In this document: piece by piece, positions 26,096 to 35,208 of the stretch | Position numbering within the stretch: the stretch's first letter is position 1 | Layout: each line of letters starts with the position of its first letter | From: Brevibacterium siliguriense | Lineage (GTDB): Bacteria > Actinomycetota > Actinomycetes > Actinomycetales > Brevibacteriaceae | Direction: 5' to 3' | Assembly (NCBI RefSeq): GCF_900105315.1 | Contig: NZ_LT629766.1 | Span: 1,178,001 to 1,242,000, forward strand | Length of the DNA stretch: 64,000 nucleotides | Notes under the pieces: model-generated | What the model saw: the letters and a program-made list of their open reading frames with translations, nothing else | Databases searched by the model: none | Told to the model about the DNA's origin: nothing | Position numbers and translations under genes: made by a program

Positions 26096-27460
26096 GTGCG
26101 CATCTCTGTCCTCTCCCTCCACACCTCGCCCGTCGCCCAACCCGGCCAGGGCGACGCCGGAGGAATGAACGTCTACGTCGACCAATCCGTGCGCGCACTT
26201 GCCGCGGCTGGGCACCGCGTCGACGTGTTCACCGCCGATCCCGGCGGGCTCGACGGGGCGGGAGGCCTCGACGGTGCAGGCGGAGTTGAGGACACCGGCG
26301 ACTCGGGCTCGAGGCTCGAGATCACCGAATGCATCACCCTCCACCACCTGCCGGTCGGTGCCACGACGAAGGATGAACTCGCCGACGCGATCGACGAACT
26401 CGCCGAGCTGCTCACTGCCCAACCCGACTTCCGCGCAGCCGATCTCATCTGGACCCACTATTGGATATCCGCCGAGGTGGCCCTCCGTGCTCGTGACATC
26501 GCCGTCGGCATCTGCACCGAGTCCGCTTCCGCGGTCGGCGAAGACCGACCACCGCGGACGCCGACCGCGGTGAGCATGCACACGATCGGGGCCGTGAAGA
26601 ACCGTGATTCGGACACCAGCCACGAACGTCCCCAGCGGCTCGAAGCCGAGGAGCGCATCGCCGCGCAGGCCGACCTGCTCGTCGCCGCCACCCCTGCCGA
26701 ACGCCGCGATCTCGTGACCGAGCTCCACGCCGATCCCGACTCGGTCGTCGTCGCCCGGCCGGGTGTCGACCATGCGCTCTACGCACCGGACTCACAGTCG
26801 GAGGCGCGAGACCGTCTGGGATTCGCCGCGAACGAGGCGATCGTCCTCTACGTCGGGCGCATGCAGTTCATCAAAGGAACGGATGTCGCTGTCGATGCCC
26901 TGGCCGAACTGCGAGAACGCAACCCGCACCTGGCATCCCGGACTCGCGGAATCCTCCTCGGCGCCGCCTCGGGGACAGGCGTCGAACCAGGAGGGGGAGC
27001 GGTTCGACCGTCCTCGGCCTTCCTGCAGGAGCTGACCGCGGCGATTGTGAACGAACCCAGCGTGGAGATCCGCCCGCCCGTGCCCTCCCACATCCTCGTC
27101 GACTTCTACCGGGCCGCGGATGTGCTCATCGTTCCCTCCCGCAGCGAATCCTTCGGGCTCGTGGCTGCCGAAGCGGCCGCATCAGGCCTGCCGGTGATCG
27201 CCTCGGCGGTGGGAGGACTCCCGGAGATCGTCGAACACGGACATTCGGGGCTGCTCATCGCCGATCACAACCCGCACCACTGGGCGACGGCTATCGAAAC
27301 CCTGCTCATCGACACGGAGCTGCGGGCTGAACTCGCCGGCCATGCCGTCGACCGTGCCGAGCGCTTCGACTGGGGTAAGACCGTCGCGGCCGTCCTCGAC
27401 GCTCTGCCCGCGACCTCCGACGCTGAGTCACGGCCGACGGAGCCGCTCGGAGCATGCTGA
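26096..27460 (+). CDS. mshA: D-inositol-3-phosphate N-acetylglucosaminyltransferase (MshA-like)
   Basis: 454 residues, GT4 glycosyltransferase. The N-terminal acceptor domain carries the MshA signature (LSLHTSPVAQPGQGDAGGMN, VYVDQSVRALAAAGH), and the C-terminal UDP-sugar domain has VGRMQFIKGTD, PSRSESFGLVAAEAAASG and the ExxE glutamates. MshA transfers GlcNAc from UDP-GlcNAc to inositol-3-phosphate, the first step of mycothiol synthesis. A Gly/Asp-rich insert occurs at about residues 52-70. The GTG start fits the leaderless promoter. It is followed by YbjN and then gpmA and senX3/regX3, as in mycobacteria. The presence of a mycothiol-dependent dehydrogenase elsewhere in the window agrees. Confidence 0.92.
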   Translation: MRISVLSLHTSPVAQPGQGDAGGMNVYVDQSVRALAAAGHRVDVFTADPGGLDGAGGLDGAGGVEDTGDSGSRLEITECITLHHLPVGATTKDELADAIDELAELLTAQPDFRAADLIWTHYWISAEVALRARDIAVGICTESASAVGEDRPPRTPTAVSMHTIGAVKNRDSDTSHERPQRLEAEERIAAQADLLVAATPAERRDLVTELHADPDSVVVARPGVDHALYAPDSQSEARDRLGFAANEAIVLYVGRMQFIKGTDVAVDALAELRERNPHLASRTRGILLGAASGTGVEPGGGAVRPSSAFLQELTAAIVNEPSVEIRPPVPSHILVDFYRAADVLIVPSRSESFGLVAAEAAASGLPVIASAVGGLPEIVEHGHSGLLIADHNPHHWATAIETLLIDTELRAELAGHAVDRAERFDWGKTVAAVLDALPATSDAESRPTEPLGAC

Positions 27461-27510
27461 ACGACTAGAGTCGGCGGTGAGCACGAGAGCCGAGCGAAAG
27501 GCGTGAGACC

Positions 27511-28203
27511 ATGAGCACCGACACCGAGGCGATCCTGGCCGGAGTGCGCACCTGGGCCGAAGTCAACGACGTTCCCGTGGATTCGATCGAGGACGAGGAG
27601 ATCGTCGTCACCCTGCCGGGGGAGAAGAAGCTCAAGACGAACGTGGCGATCAGCGTCTTCGCTCGCACCGCTCACCTGCAGGCTTTCGTCATCCGCCACC
27701 CTGACGAGAACTCGGCCGAGTTCAATCGGTGGCTGCTGCAGAAGAACCTCAAACCGGGGCCGGTGGCGTTTGCGATCGACAGCCTCGGCGATGTGTATCT
27801 GCGGGCGAGCGTGCCCCGTGAACACCTGCTCGATGAACTCGACGGACTGCTCGGGGCGATGCTCGCCACGGCGGATTCCTCGTTCAACGAACTCCTTCTC
27901 ATCGGATTCCTCACCGGGATGAAGAAGGAGTGGGCATGGAGGGTCGGCCGGGGTGAGTCGACGCGTAATCTCGCCGCCTTCGAGAAGGTGCTCAGCGGAG
28001 ACGACAACGAATACCTCGGCACCTTCGGCGACGCCGATTCCGAATCTCCCGCGGTCACGGCCGATCGGGAGAGCGAAGGTGCTGCTCAGGCGGAGGAGCC
28101 CGCCGGGGAGACGGGCGCCGCGCCAGGGCCGACGGGCGAATCGGCCGGGCAGAGCGCGTCGAAGGACTCCACGGACGATCAGGGCCAGTGCCTGCGCTTA
28201 TGA
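27511..28203 (+). CDS. YbjN domain-containing protein
   Basis: 230 residues. The central 140 residues follow the YbjN (type III secretion chaperone-like) fold, with TLPGEKKLKTNVAISVFART, FNRWLLQKN, and LLDELDGLLGAM. The last 55 residues are an acidic Glu/Ala/Gly/Ser-rich tail. YbjN proteins are small chaperone-like factors of unknown role. In actinobacteria they are a standard neighbour between mshA and gpmA. A ribosome binding site AAAGG precedes the ATG. Confidence 0.87.
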   Translation: MSTDTEAILAGVRTWAEVNDVPVDSIEDEEIVVTLPGEKKLKTNVAISVFARTAHLQAFVIRHPDENSAEFNRWLLQKNLKPGPVAFAIDSLGDVYLRASVPREHLLDELDGLLGAMLATADSSFNELLLIGFLTGMKKEWAWRVGRGESTRNLAAFEKVLSGDDNEYLGTFGDADSESPAVTADRESEGAAQAEEPAGETGAAPGPTGESAGQSASKDSTDDQGQCLRL

Positions 28204-28242
28204 GTGCGGCGACTGCTCGGTATAAGTGAGCGCGAGACGGGC

Positions 28243-28893
28243 TCAATCGAGCGGCAGCTTCATTCCCTCATGGCTGGCGACATAACCGAGCCGGTCATAG
28301 AAGCGCTGTGCATCGGTGCGCGACTTATCTGTTGTGAGCTGCGCGAGTCGGGCTCCGAAGCGGCGTCCGCACTCGTGCGCCCATTCGAAGACCGCTGTGC
28401 CGAGCCCGATGCCCTGAGCCGAAGCACCGATTCGCACCGCTTCGATCTGCAGACGGAGAGCGCCGCGGCGAGACAAGCTGGGCAGCAGACTCAGCTGGAG
28501 GGTCCCGACGACGGTCGAACCGTCGTGGTTCTGATCCGCAGTCTCGGTCTCAACGGCAGGTTCGGTCTGGCCCGGAGGTTCTGCCTGGCCCATAGGTTCG
28601 GTCCGCTCGGCGAACTCAGCTTGGTCCGCGATTTCGGTGACGGCGACGAGGAGCTGATTCGGATCGGCGTCGATGAGTGAGAAGGCACGCGCATAGACAT
28701 CTGCCTCCTCGGTGCCGGACTCACGAGTGGCCCCGAGCACATCATCGCCCAACAACGCAACGAGGGCCGGCACATCGGCCTCGGTGGCTCGACGGATGAC
28801 GAACTTCCGACATGCCAGGTCCAGGGACTCAGGTGAGAAGCCGTCGAAGCCTCTGCCCGAGTGCCCCGCGCCCGGGGCCGCCTCGGTGGTCAC
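28243..28893 (-). CDS. GNAT family N-acetyltransferase
   Basis: 216 residues. The GNAT fold starts at FVIRRATEADVPALVALLGDD and has the acetyl-CoA binding loop in RIGASAQGIGLGTAVFEWAH, ending with RFYDRLGYVASHEGMKL. Between beta strands lies an unusual linker (about residues 95-125) with short repeats of the type TEP-GQ-EP and TE-TAD, rich in Glu/Thr/Pro, which lengthens a normally 150-residue enzyme. The substrate is unknown. The start overlaps the symporter stop by four bases, so it is the second gene of that operon. Confidence 0.87.
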   Translation of the reverse strand: MTTEAAPGAGHSGRGFDGFSPESLDLACRKFVIRRATEADVPALVALLGDDVLGATRESGTEEADVYARAFSLIDADPNQLLVAVTEIADQAEFAERTEPMGQAEPPGQTEPAVETETADQNHDGSTVVGTLQLSLLPSLSRRGALRLQIEAVRIGASAQGIGLGTAVFEWAHECGRRFGARLAQLTTDKSRTDAQRFYDRLGYVASHEGMKLPLD

Positions 28894-29933
28894 CGGTTCG
28901 CGGTCACAGCAGATGCCGCACCGGCGGCTGCGGATTCAAGACCGGAGTCTTCGATCGGCGGCTTGCCGTAGGGGCGGCGTGCGAAGAGGGAGGCCAGTAC
29001 TGCGCCGGAGACATTGTGCCACACGCTGAAGACCGCTCCGGGCAGTGCCGCCAGCGGCGAGAAGTACGTGGTGGCGAGGGTCGAGGCGAGACCGGAGTTC
29101 TGGAGTCCGACCTCGAATGACAGCGCGCGTCGCGTCGGTGTGTCGAGACGGCAGGCCGCGGCCACACCGTAGCCGACGCCGATCCCGAGCAGATTGTGCG
29201 TGACGACGGCCAAAAGCACGAGCACACCGGCTGTGGCGATCGAACTCGCGGAGCCGGCCACGACGATCGCGACGATATAGGCGATGGCGATCGAGGCCAG
29301 CCACGGCAGCACCGGAGCGATCACGTCGACGAACTTCGACGCGAACACGCGGATGACGACACCGACGATGACCGGCACGAGTACGGTCTGGCAGATCGAG
29401 ACGAACATCGACCAGAACGGCACATCCATGTACGAGCCCGCCAGCCACAGTGTCAGAAGCGGGGTGAGCACCGGAGCGAGCAGCGTCGACAGGGTCGTGA
29501 TCGACACCGACAGCGCCGTGTCGCCCTTGGCCAGATAGGTCACAACATTCGACGCAGTGCCGCCGGGCGCGCAGCCGACGAGGATGACGCCGACGGCGAT
29601 CTCGGTCGGAAGCGAGTAGACGGTCACGACGAGGAGGCCGAGCAGCGGCATCGCCACGAATTGAGTGACGACACCGAGGACCGCAATCCACGGCCGCTTC
29701 GCGATGCGGGCGAAGTCGGGCAGTGTCAGGGTCAGACCCATGAAGAACATGACTACGCCGAGTGCCCATGTGATCGATGGGGCCAGAGGCGTGAAGGCAT
29801 CGGGGAGCAGGAACCCGAGCACTCCCGCGATGACGACGAGGATCGGCAGGGCGGTGACGGCGATGATCGAACTGCGGTCGGCAGAGGGAGCGGCAGTGCT
29901 TCCGGCGGCCTGTTGTGCTGGCGTGTGTGACAT
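28890..29933 (-). CDS. Bile acid:sodium symporter family (BASS) transporter
   Basis: 347 residues with about nine or ten membrane segments. Family hallmarks are VVMFFMGLTLTLPDF, LVGCAPGGTASNVVTYLAKGD and EVGLQNSGLASTLATTYF. Bacterial members carry organic acids such as pantoate or pyruvate, or sulfur compounds, with sodium; the substrate here is open. It is probably leaderless, with TAGCCT ending 6 bases before the ATG. It is followed by the overlapping GNAT gene. Confidence 0.92.
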   Translation of the reverse strand: MSHTPAQQAAGSTAAPSADRSSIIAVTALPILVVIAGVLGFLLPDAFTPLAPSITWALGVVMFFMGLTLTLPDFARIAKRPWIAVLGVVTQFVAMPLLGLLVVTVYSLPTEIAVGVILVGCAPGGTASNVVTYLAKGDTALSVSITTLSTLLAPVLTPLLTLWLAGSYMDVPFWSMFVSICQTVLVPVIVGVVIRVFASKFVDVIAPVLPWLASIAIAYIVAIVVAGSASSIATAGVLVLLAVVTHNLLGIGVGYGVAAACRLDTPTRRALSFEVGLQNSGLASTLATTYFSPLAALPGAVFSVWHNVSGAVLASLFARRPYGKPPIEDSGLESAAAGAASAVTANR

Positions 29934-29939
29934 GGGTCC

Positions 29940-29945
29940 AGGCTA
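29940..29945 (-). promoter_or_regulatory. -10 box TAGCCT, leaderless promoter of the BASS transporter
   Basis: On the minus strand TAGCCT ends 6 bases before the ATG at 29933. Confidence 0.55.
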
Positions 29946-30090
29946 CTCCGTGCGTATTGTCATTCGAGACGCATGCCCAGAAATTGAGACCACGGTTTCC
30001 TGAGAGGGCCGGAGGTGCTTGCGGTCGTGGGAGAACCCGACTGAGCGGACGCTGCCGACCCCGCCTGAGCGGTCGTGTCAAAATGGAGCC

Positions 30091-30834
30091 ATGACGTATA
30101 ACCTCATCCTGCTTCGCCACGGCGAGAGCGAATGGAACCAGAAGAATCTGTTCACCGGATGGGTCGACGTGACCCTGACGGACAAAGGCCGTGCCGAAGG
30201 CAAGCGTGCCGGCGAGCTCCTGCGCGAGAAGAACCTCATCCCCGATGCCGTCTATACCTCGCGACTCAAGCGTGCGATCCTGACCGCGAACATCGCACTC
30301 GAGGCCGCTGACCTGTCCTGGCTCGACGTCCACCGCAGCTGGCGCCTCAACGAGCGCCACTACGGTGCGCTTCAGGGCAAGAATAAGAAGGAGATCCGCG
30401 ACGAGTTCGGCGAAGAGCAGTTCATGACCTGGCGCCGCTCCTTCGACACCCCTCCGCCGGCCCTGGCCGACAGCTCGGAATTCTCGCAGGCCGGTGAAGC
30501 CCGATACGCCAACCTCGGCGACGCGCTGCCCCGCACCGAATGCCTCGCCGACGTCATCGACCGCCTCCTGCCCTACTGGTACGACACCCTCGTGCCCGAA
30601 CTCACCGTCGGCAAGACCGTGCTCGTGGCGGCCCACGGCAACTCGCTGCGCGCACTGGTCAAGCACCTCGACGGAATCTCCGACGCCGACATCACGGGAC
30701 TGAACATCCCCACCGGCATTCCGCTGCACTACGAACTCACCGAGGAATTCACCCCGGTCACTCCCGGCGGAACCTACCTCGACGCCGAGGCGGCCGCGGC
30801 GGCCATCGGCCAAGTCGCCAACCAGGGACGCTGA
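30091..30834 (+). CDS. gpmA: 2,3-bisphosphoglycerate-dependent phosphoglycerate mutase
   Basis: 247 residues, the usual length of dPGM. The catalytic [10 protein letters not shown], the ERHYGALQG block and the second histidine in [14 protein letters not shown] are all present. It interconverts 3- and 2-phosphoglycerate in glycolysis. GGAG lies 4-7 bases upstream of the ATG. In mycobacteria gpm1 lies directly before senX3; here a LysR/EamA pair and phoU intervene. Confidence 0.97.
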   Translation: MTYNLILLRHGESEWNQKNLFTGWVDVTLTDKGRAEGKRAGELLREKNLIPDAVYTSRLKRAILTANIALEAADLSWLDVHRSWRLNERHYGALQGKNKKEIRDEFGEEQFMTWRRSFDTPPPALADSSEFSQAGEARYANLGDALPRTECLADVIDRLLPYWYDTLVPELTVGKTVLVAAHGNSLRALVKHLDGISDADITGLNIPTGIPLHYELTEEFTPVTPGGTYLDAEAAAAAIGQVANQGR

Positions 30835-30908
30835 GCCTCGGCCCGTCACATCCCCGCAGGGGGTGGGCGGGATCCGTCCGGGCCAGGATGCGCAGCCTCG
30901 GCTCGGAC

Positions 30909-31826
30909 TCATGCGCTGATCGTGTCGGCCTTCCCGGCGATCGCCTTCATCTCCTCGAGCAGAAAGGCGATCGCAGGGGAGGCCGACATCGATTTCCGCC
31001 ACACCAATGAGATCGTGCGGGCAATGCTCGGATCATCCAGCGGCACCGCCATCACGTCGCCGGGAAGATGCGGCCTACCCAGCCTCGGCACCAGCGCCAA
31101 CGCCCCGACGGCACGGACGAACTCGATCTGCGTGTCATACTCGATGGCCCAGTAGTCGATCCGCGGCCTGCTGCCCAGCTCCTCGAACAGCGCCGTCAGC
31201 CAGCGATGGCACACGGCATTGCGCGGAGCCGATACGAACATCTCACCGAGCAGATCGCTGCGGGTCACCTCGGTGCAGGCGGCCAGACGATGATCACGGT
31301 GCATGACGATATCGGCCCTATCCACGGTGATCCGCTCCGAGATCAGCGTCGCGGGCAGGTGCAGCGAGGACGAGTCCCAGCCGAAGACGAGCGAGGCATC
31401 GATCCTGCCGGCCGTGACCATTTCGATGAGTTCGTCCGGCTCCTCCTCGAAGTTCGACACGGTCAGCTCCGGCGCCGAGGCGGCCAGCCGCGGCAGCGAG
31501 GGTACGAGCAGTCCGCGGATCCCCGTCGAGAACCCGCCGACCGTGATCCGCCCTCGCGGCTCACCCGACTGAGCTCGGGCTGCGCTCTCCAGGCTCTCCA
31601 GCTCCTCCAGCAGCCCGGCCCCGCGTCGGCTGAGCTCCCGCCCCAGCGGGGTCAGGGCAATGCCGCGGCCCGTCCGCTCGGTAACGGGTGCGCCGAGGTA
31701 GCGCGAGAGCTTCTGCAGCTGATGGCTCACCGCTGCCGGCGTATACCCCAAGGAATCAGCGGTCGCCGTGGCGGAGCCGAGCGAATCGAGGGCGACGAGC
31801 GTGCGCAGCGCAACAGTATCGATCAT
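30909..31826 (-). CDS. LysR family transcriptional regulator
   Basis: 305 residues from the ATG at 31826 (a TTG lies directly before it). The N-terminal winged helix (TLVALDSLGSATATADSLGYTPAAVSHQLQKLSRYLG) and the type 2 periplasmic-binding-like effector domain are complete. Divergent transcription from an EamA transporter 71 bases away makes that gene the likely target. TAAGAT ends 6 bases before the ATG, so the transcript is probably leaderless. Confidence 0.93.
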   Translation of the reverse strand: MIDTVALRTLVALDSLGSATATADSLGYTPAAVSHQLQKLSRYLGAPVTERTGRGIALTPLGRELSRRGAGLLEELESLESAARAQSGEPRGRITVGGFSTGIRGLLVPSLPRLAASAPELTVSNFEEEPDELIEMVTAGRIDASLVFGWDSSSLHLPATLISERITVDRADIVMHRDHRLAACTEVTRSDLLGEMFVSAPRNAVCHRWLTALFEELGSRPRIDYWAIEYDTQIEFVRAVGALALVPRLGRPHLPGDVMAVPLDDPSIARTISLVWRKSMSASPAIAFLLEEMKAIAGKADTISA

Positions 31827-31832
31827 CAAATT

Positions 31833-31873
31833 ATCTTAATGAAACAGTGGACGGACTTTCAATGGAAATTTGA
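31833..31873. promoter_or_regulatory. LysR/EamA divergent promoter with LysR-type box
   Basis: On the minus strand TAAGAT (31833-31838) is the LysR-gene -10 box. TCAA-N7-TTGA at 31859-31873 is a dyad of the kind LysR regulators bind, placed between the two genes. Confidence 0.5.
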
Positions 31874-31897
31874 CGAAGTGGCTGGGATGCTGGAGCT

Positions 31898-32842
31898 ATG
31901 CGCTCGATCCACTATCTGCTCGCCCTCCTCGTCGTCCTTCTCTGGGGCGTCAACTTCATCTTCATCGATCTCGGGCTGCGCGACTGGCCGCCGCTGCTCC
32001 TCGTCGCCGCTCGGTTCACCTTCGTCGTAGTGCCCGCGATCTTCTTCGTCCGCTTTCCCCGCGGTTCCTTCGGCCGCATCCTCCTCATCGGCACCTTCAT
32101 GTCAGCCGGCCAGTTCGGTCTTCTCTACACCTCCATGGCTCTCGGCCTTCCCGCCGGTCTGACCTCGATCGTCATCCAGATCCAAGCCGCGTTCACCGTT
32201 ATCGTCGCTGCCCTCGTGCTCCACGAGATCCCGACTCGGCGCCAGATCATCGGCATCCTCATCGGGCTCGTCGGTCTGGCCGTCATCGGTCTGAGCCTGC
32301 AGGCATCCGTCCCGATCGTCGCCTTCCTCGTCGCCGTCGGCGCAGCCCTGTCCTGGGCGACGGGCAACGTCATCGCTCGCGGCGTGAAACCCGGTACGAA
32401 CGGAGTGCAGATGACCGTGTGGTCGGCAATCGTCGTCCCGATTCCGATGGTCGCGCTGTCGACACTCATCGACGGCCCCGCCGAGGTGGCCCACGCACTC
32501 ACGCACCCGACCTGGGGCGTCGTCGCTTCGGTCGTCTACACCGCCGGGCTGGCATCGCTCGTCGGCTATGTCATCTGGAACTCGCTGCTCGCCCGCTTCC
32601 CGGCCTCTCAGGTGGCGCCGTTCTCTCTGCTCGTCCCGCCCGTCGGAGTGATCTCCGCCTGGATCGTGCTCGGCGACCGGCCGAGTATCGCCGAACTCAT
32701 CGGCGGAGTCCTTCTGCTCCTCGGCGTCGCCGTGACGACGGGAGTGCTCAAGACCCTGGCGCGCGGAGTCAGGAACGGACCCAAGCGGCGCCGCAAGGTC
32801 GTCGTGAGCCAGACGCGGGAAGAGGTGTCCGCCTCCAGCTGA
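31898..32842 (+). CDS. EamA family transporter (DMT superfamily)
   Basis: 314 residues with ten hydrophobic segments in two EamA repeats (LLALLVVLLWGVNFIFIDLGL opens the first; VAFLVAVGAALSWATGNVIARG opens the second). The sequence resembles the RhaT/EamA group that exports O-acetylserine, cysteine or other small metabolites. The C-terminus is a basic cytoplasmic tail. A TGGAG lies upstream of the ATG. It runs tail to tail with phoU, with only 6 bases between stop codons. Confidence 0.9.
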   Translation: MRSIHYLLALLVVLLWGVNFIFIDLGLRDWPPLLLVAARFTFVVVPAIFFVRFPRGSFGRILLIGTFMSAGQFGLLYTSMALGLPAGLTSIVIQIQAAFTVIVAALVLHEIPTRRQIIGILIGLVGLAVIGLSLQASVPIVAFLVAVGAALSWATGNVIARGVKPGTNGVQMTVWSAIVVPIPMVALSTLIDGPAEVAHALTHPTWGVVASVVYTAGLASLVGYVIWNSLLARFPASQVAPFSLLVPPVGVISAWIVLGDRPSIAELIGGVLLLLGVAVTTGVLKTLARGVRNGPKRRRKVVVSQTREEVSASS

Positions 32843-32848
32843 GGGCTC

Positions 32849-33511
32849 CTACTTCTTCGACAGGTAGGGTTCCCAGCTTCCGGTGAGCAGGTACTCGACC
32901 TTCTGCGAGACTGACACCGCGTGGTCGCCGAAGCGCTCGTAGTAGCGTGAGAGCAGAGTGACATCGGCGATATGACGAGGAGCCAGCGAACCTGCCGGAG
33001 CCTCGCCGAGCTTCCCGAACACGCTCAGGTGGAGTTCGTCGAGTTCCTCGTCGATGGCGTTGATGGTGGGCACATCCGCCAGGCCGGGGTTCGAGAGCAG
33101 GCTCTGCGTCGCCTCGGCGATCTTCTCACCGGACTCGCCCATGCGCACGAACGTCGATTCGAAGACTTCGGGGATCGCGGATTCCGGATAGCGGATGCGC
33201 ACCTGCTGGGCGATATGACGGGCGAGGTCGCCCATGCGCTCGAGCGATGCCGACATCCGCAACGAGCCGATGACAGCGCGCAGGTCTGCGGCCACCGGGG
33301 CCTGCAGGGCAAGCATCTCGGCGGCCTGCTGATCGAGGGTGAACTGCATATTGTCGATGACGGAGTCGGCCTCGATGACCTGCTCCGCCAGCTCGAGATC
33401 GTTCGAATGCAGCGACTGATTGGCCAGGCGGATGGCGTCGAGGACCTTGGCGGACATGCCGACCAGCTGGGTGGCCAGATCGTCCAATTCGTTTCTGAAG
33501 ACTTCGCGCAT
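32849..33511 (-). CDS. phoU: Phosphate signalling complex protein PhoU
   Basis: 220 residues, two PhoU three-helix repeats with the metal-binding E-x3-D motifs in SLERMGDLARHI and YYERFGDHAVSV. PhoU restrains the phosphate sensor kinase when phosphate is plentiful and adjusts Pst uptake. It is divergent from the SenX3-like kinase gene, and in actinobacteria PhoU acts with SenX3/RegX3, so the arrangement is functional. AGGGAA is found upstream of the ATG. Confidence 0.96.
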   Translation of the reverse strand: MREVFRNELDDLATQLVGMSAKVLDAIRLANQSLHSNDLELAEQVIEADSVIDNMQFTLDQQAAEMLALQAPVAADLRAVIGSLRMSASLERMGDLARHIAQQVRIRYPESAIPEVFESTFVRMGESGEKIAEATQSLLSNPGLADVPTINAIDEELDELHLSVFGKLGEAPAGSLAPRHIADVTLLSRYYERFGDHAVSVSQKVEYLLTGSWEPYLSKK

Positions 33512-33767
33512 GAACTGCGGTTCCCTAACTCTTGATCATGACAATCGGAAGTGACTGTCGGTGGTGCTCGGTGGTGTCTTGAGGGGTGCCGGCGCTTCCG
33601 GTCCGCACCCTCAGCGGGGAAAGCGGAAGGTCGGAACGACGGGGAACGCAGGCACACAGACGTCAGCATCGCATGATCGAGTGAATGGCCCCGGACGAGA
33701 AGGTGAATTCCTCGGTAAATACTGCCAGCAGAAGTGAATTCAGTGCGCTGGGGCGATGGACAACACC

Positions 33768-33773
33768 TAAGCT
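33768..33773 (+). promoter_or_regulatory. -10 box TAAGCT, likely leaderless promoter of senX3
   Basis: TAAGCT ends 7 bases before GTG 33781, supporting that GTG as the real start. Confidence 0.45.
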
Positions 33774-33780
33774 TGAGGTT

Positions 33781-35208
33781 GTGGATCTCTTAGTAGTGGC
33801 GGTCCTGACCGGCGTCGTCGGCCTGGGCCTGGGTATAGCGGGAATTCTTGCGTTCCGATTCAGCGAACGCTCCCGCGATGCTGCCGATCTGCATTCAGAG
33901 GACGACCTGCCCGAAGGCATCGCCGAAGTGCTTGCAGTCCTGCCTTCGGCCGCGATCGTCATCGACGCCGGTGACGATGTCGTCAAGGCATCCCCGGCGG
34001 CTTACACATTCGGCCTGGTCAGAGGCCATTCGCTCGCGTCGCCCGAGATGCTGCGGGTCATCGGGCGCGTCCGTGCCCGAGGTCTCATCGAGGAGATCGA
34101 TCTCGAGCAGACGCGGGAGAACTCTGAATCCGTGCTCCGCTACCTCCACGCCCGCGTCGCCCCCTTGGGCACCTCCTTCGTCCTCGTCCTCTGCGACGAT
34201 CAGACCGAATCCAAACGCGTCGACGCAGTCCGCCGTGACTTCGTCGCCAACGTGTCCCACGAACTCAAGACGCCGATCGGTGCGATGGCTCTGCTCGCCG
34301 AGGCTGTCACCGACTTCGCCGACGATCCGGCCGCCGTCGAACGCTTCGGCGGGCGGATGCAGCGGGAGTCGAAGAGGCTGACCCAGCTGGTGCAGGAGAT
34401 CATCGACCTCTCGCGCGTCCAGGATCACGCCGCTCCCGCCACTACCGAAAAGATCTCCGTCGCCGAGGTCGTCGACGATGCCGCTGACCGTGCCCGGACC
34501 GGGGCGGAAGGCAAGAACATCCATATCGAGGTCTCCCCGCCGAGCGACCTGCTCATCGAAGGCAACTACGAACTGCTCGTCAACGCGGTGCGCAACCTCA
34601 TCGACAATGCGGTGAACTACTCGCCGGAGGGCACTCGCGTCGGCGTAGGAGTCGACCTCGTCGACGAGCGGATCGAAATCACCGTGACCGACCAGGGCAT
34701 CGGCATGTCCGCACAGGACACCGAGCGAGTCTTCGAGCGCTTCTACCGAGTGGACCCGGCTCGGTCCCGGATCACCGGAGGCACCGGCCTTGGCCTGAGC
34801 ATCGTCAAGCACATCGTCGCCACCCACGGCGGTGAGGTGCGCGTATGGAGCCGGCTGAACAAGGGATCGACGTTCACCATCGTGCTTCCGCTCGCCGGTA
34901 CCGCGACCGACATCTCTGCCACCGATTCGGCTCCAGCCGGGGTTCTCATCGAACACTCCGCGGACTCGGCCGGGTCCGCCTCGACGAACGAGGACAAGCC
35001 AGCCGAGACGTCCTCGGAGAACGAGGATGGGCCTTCGGGGGCCGCCTCGGCGGATGACGATGGGTCGACCAAGACCGCCTCGGCGAAGGATGACGGACCG
35101 ACCGGCGACAACGAAGCGCCCGCCGGAGATAATGGAGACGGTGGGGCGACCGCCGACTCACCCAAGGATCTGACCGAAGAAAGCGAACAAAGGAAGCTCA
35201 CAACGTGA
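33781..35208 (+). CDS. senX3: Sensor histidine kinase, SenX3-like
   Basis: 475 residues from GTG 33781; an in-frame ATG at 33685 would add 32 residues without a good ribosome site. One N-terminal membrane helix (VVAVLTGVVGLGLGIAGILAF), a PAS-like domain (residues about 45-130), the HisKA box VSHELKTPIGAM, and the ATPase domain with NLIDNAVNYSPEG, DQGIGMS and GGTGLGLSIVKHI. The last 95 residues are an acidic Ser/Glu/Asp-rich tail not present in mycobacterial SenX3. It senses phosphate limitation together with PhoU and phosphorylates RegX3. The stop overlaps regX3 (GTGA). Confidence 0.9.
   Translation: MDLLVVAVLTGVVGLGLGIAGILAFRFSERSRDAADLHSEDDLPEGIAEVLAVLPSAAIVIDAGDDVVKASPAAYTFGLVRGHSLASPEMLRVIGRVRARGLIEEIDLEQTRENSESVLRYLHARVAPLGTSFVLVLCDDQTESKRVDAVRRDFVANVSHELKTPIGAMALLAEAVTDFADDPAAVERFGGRMQRESKRLTQLVQEIIDLSRVQDHAAPATTEKISVAEVVDDAADRARTGAEGKNIHIEVSPPSDLLIEGNYELLVNAVRNLIDNAVNYSPEGTRVGVGVDLVDERIEITVTDQGIGMSAQDTERVFERFYRVDPARSRITGGTGLGLSIVKHIVATHGGEVRVWSRLNKGSTFTIVLPLAGTATDISATDSAPAGVLIEHSADSAGSASTNEDKPAETSSENEDGPSGAASADDDGSTKTASAKDDGPTGDNEAPAGDNGDGGATADSPKDLTEESEQRKLTT

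Noticed and set aside
28936..31002. Antisense reading frame of 688 codons across the symporter and gpmA
   Set aside because: It overlaps two well-supported genes and its Arg/His/Gly-rich product matches no family; it is a GC-driven shadow.
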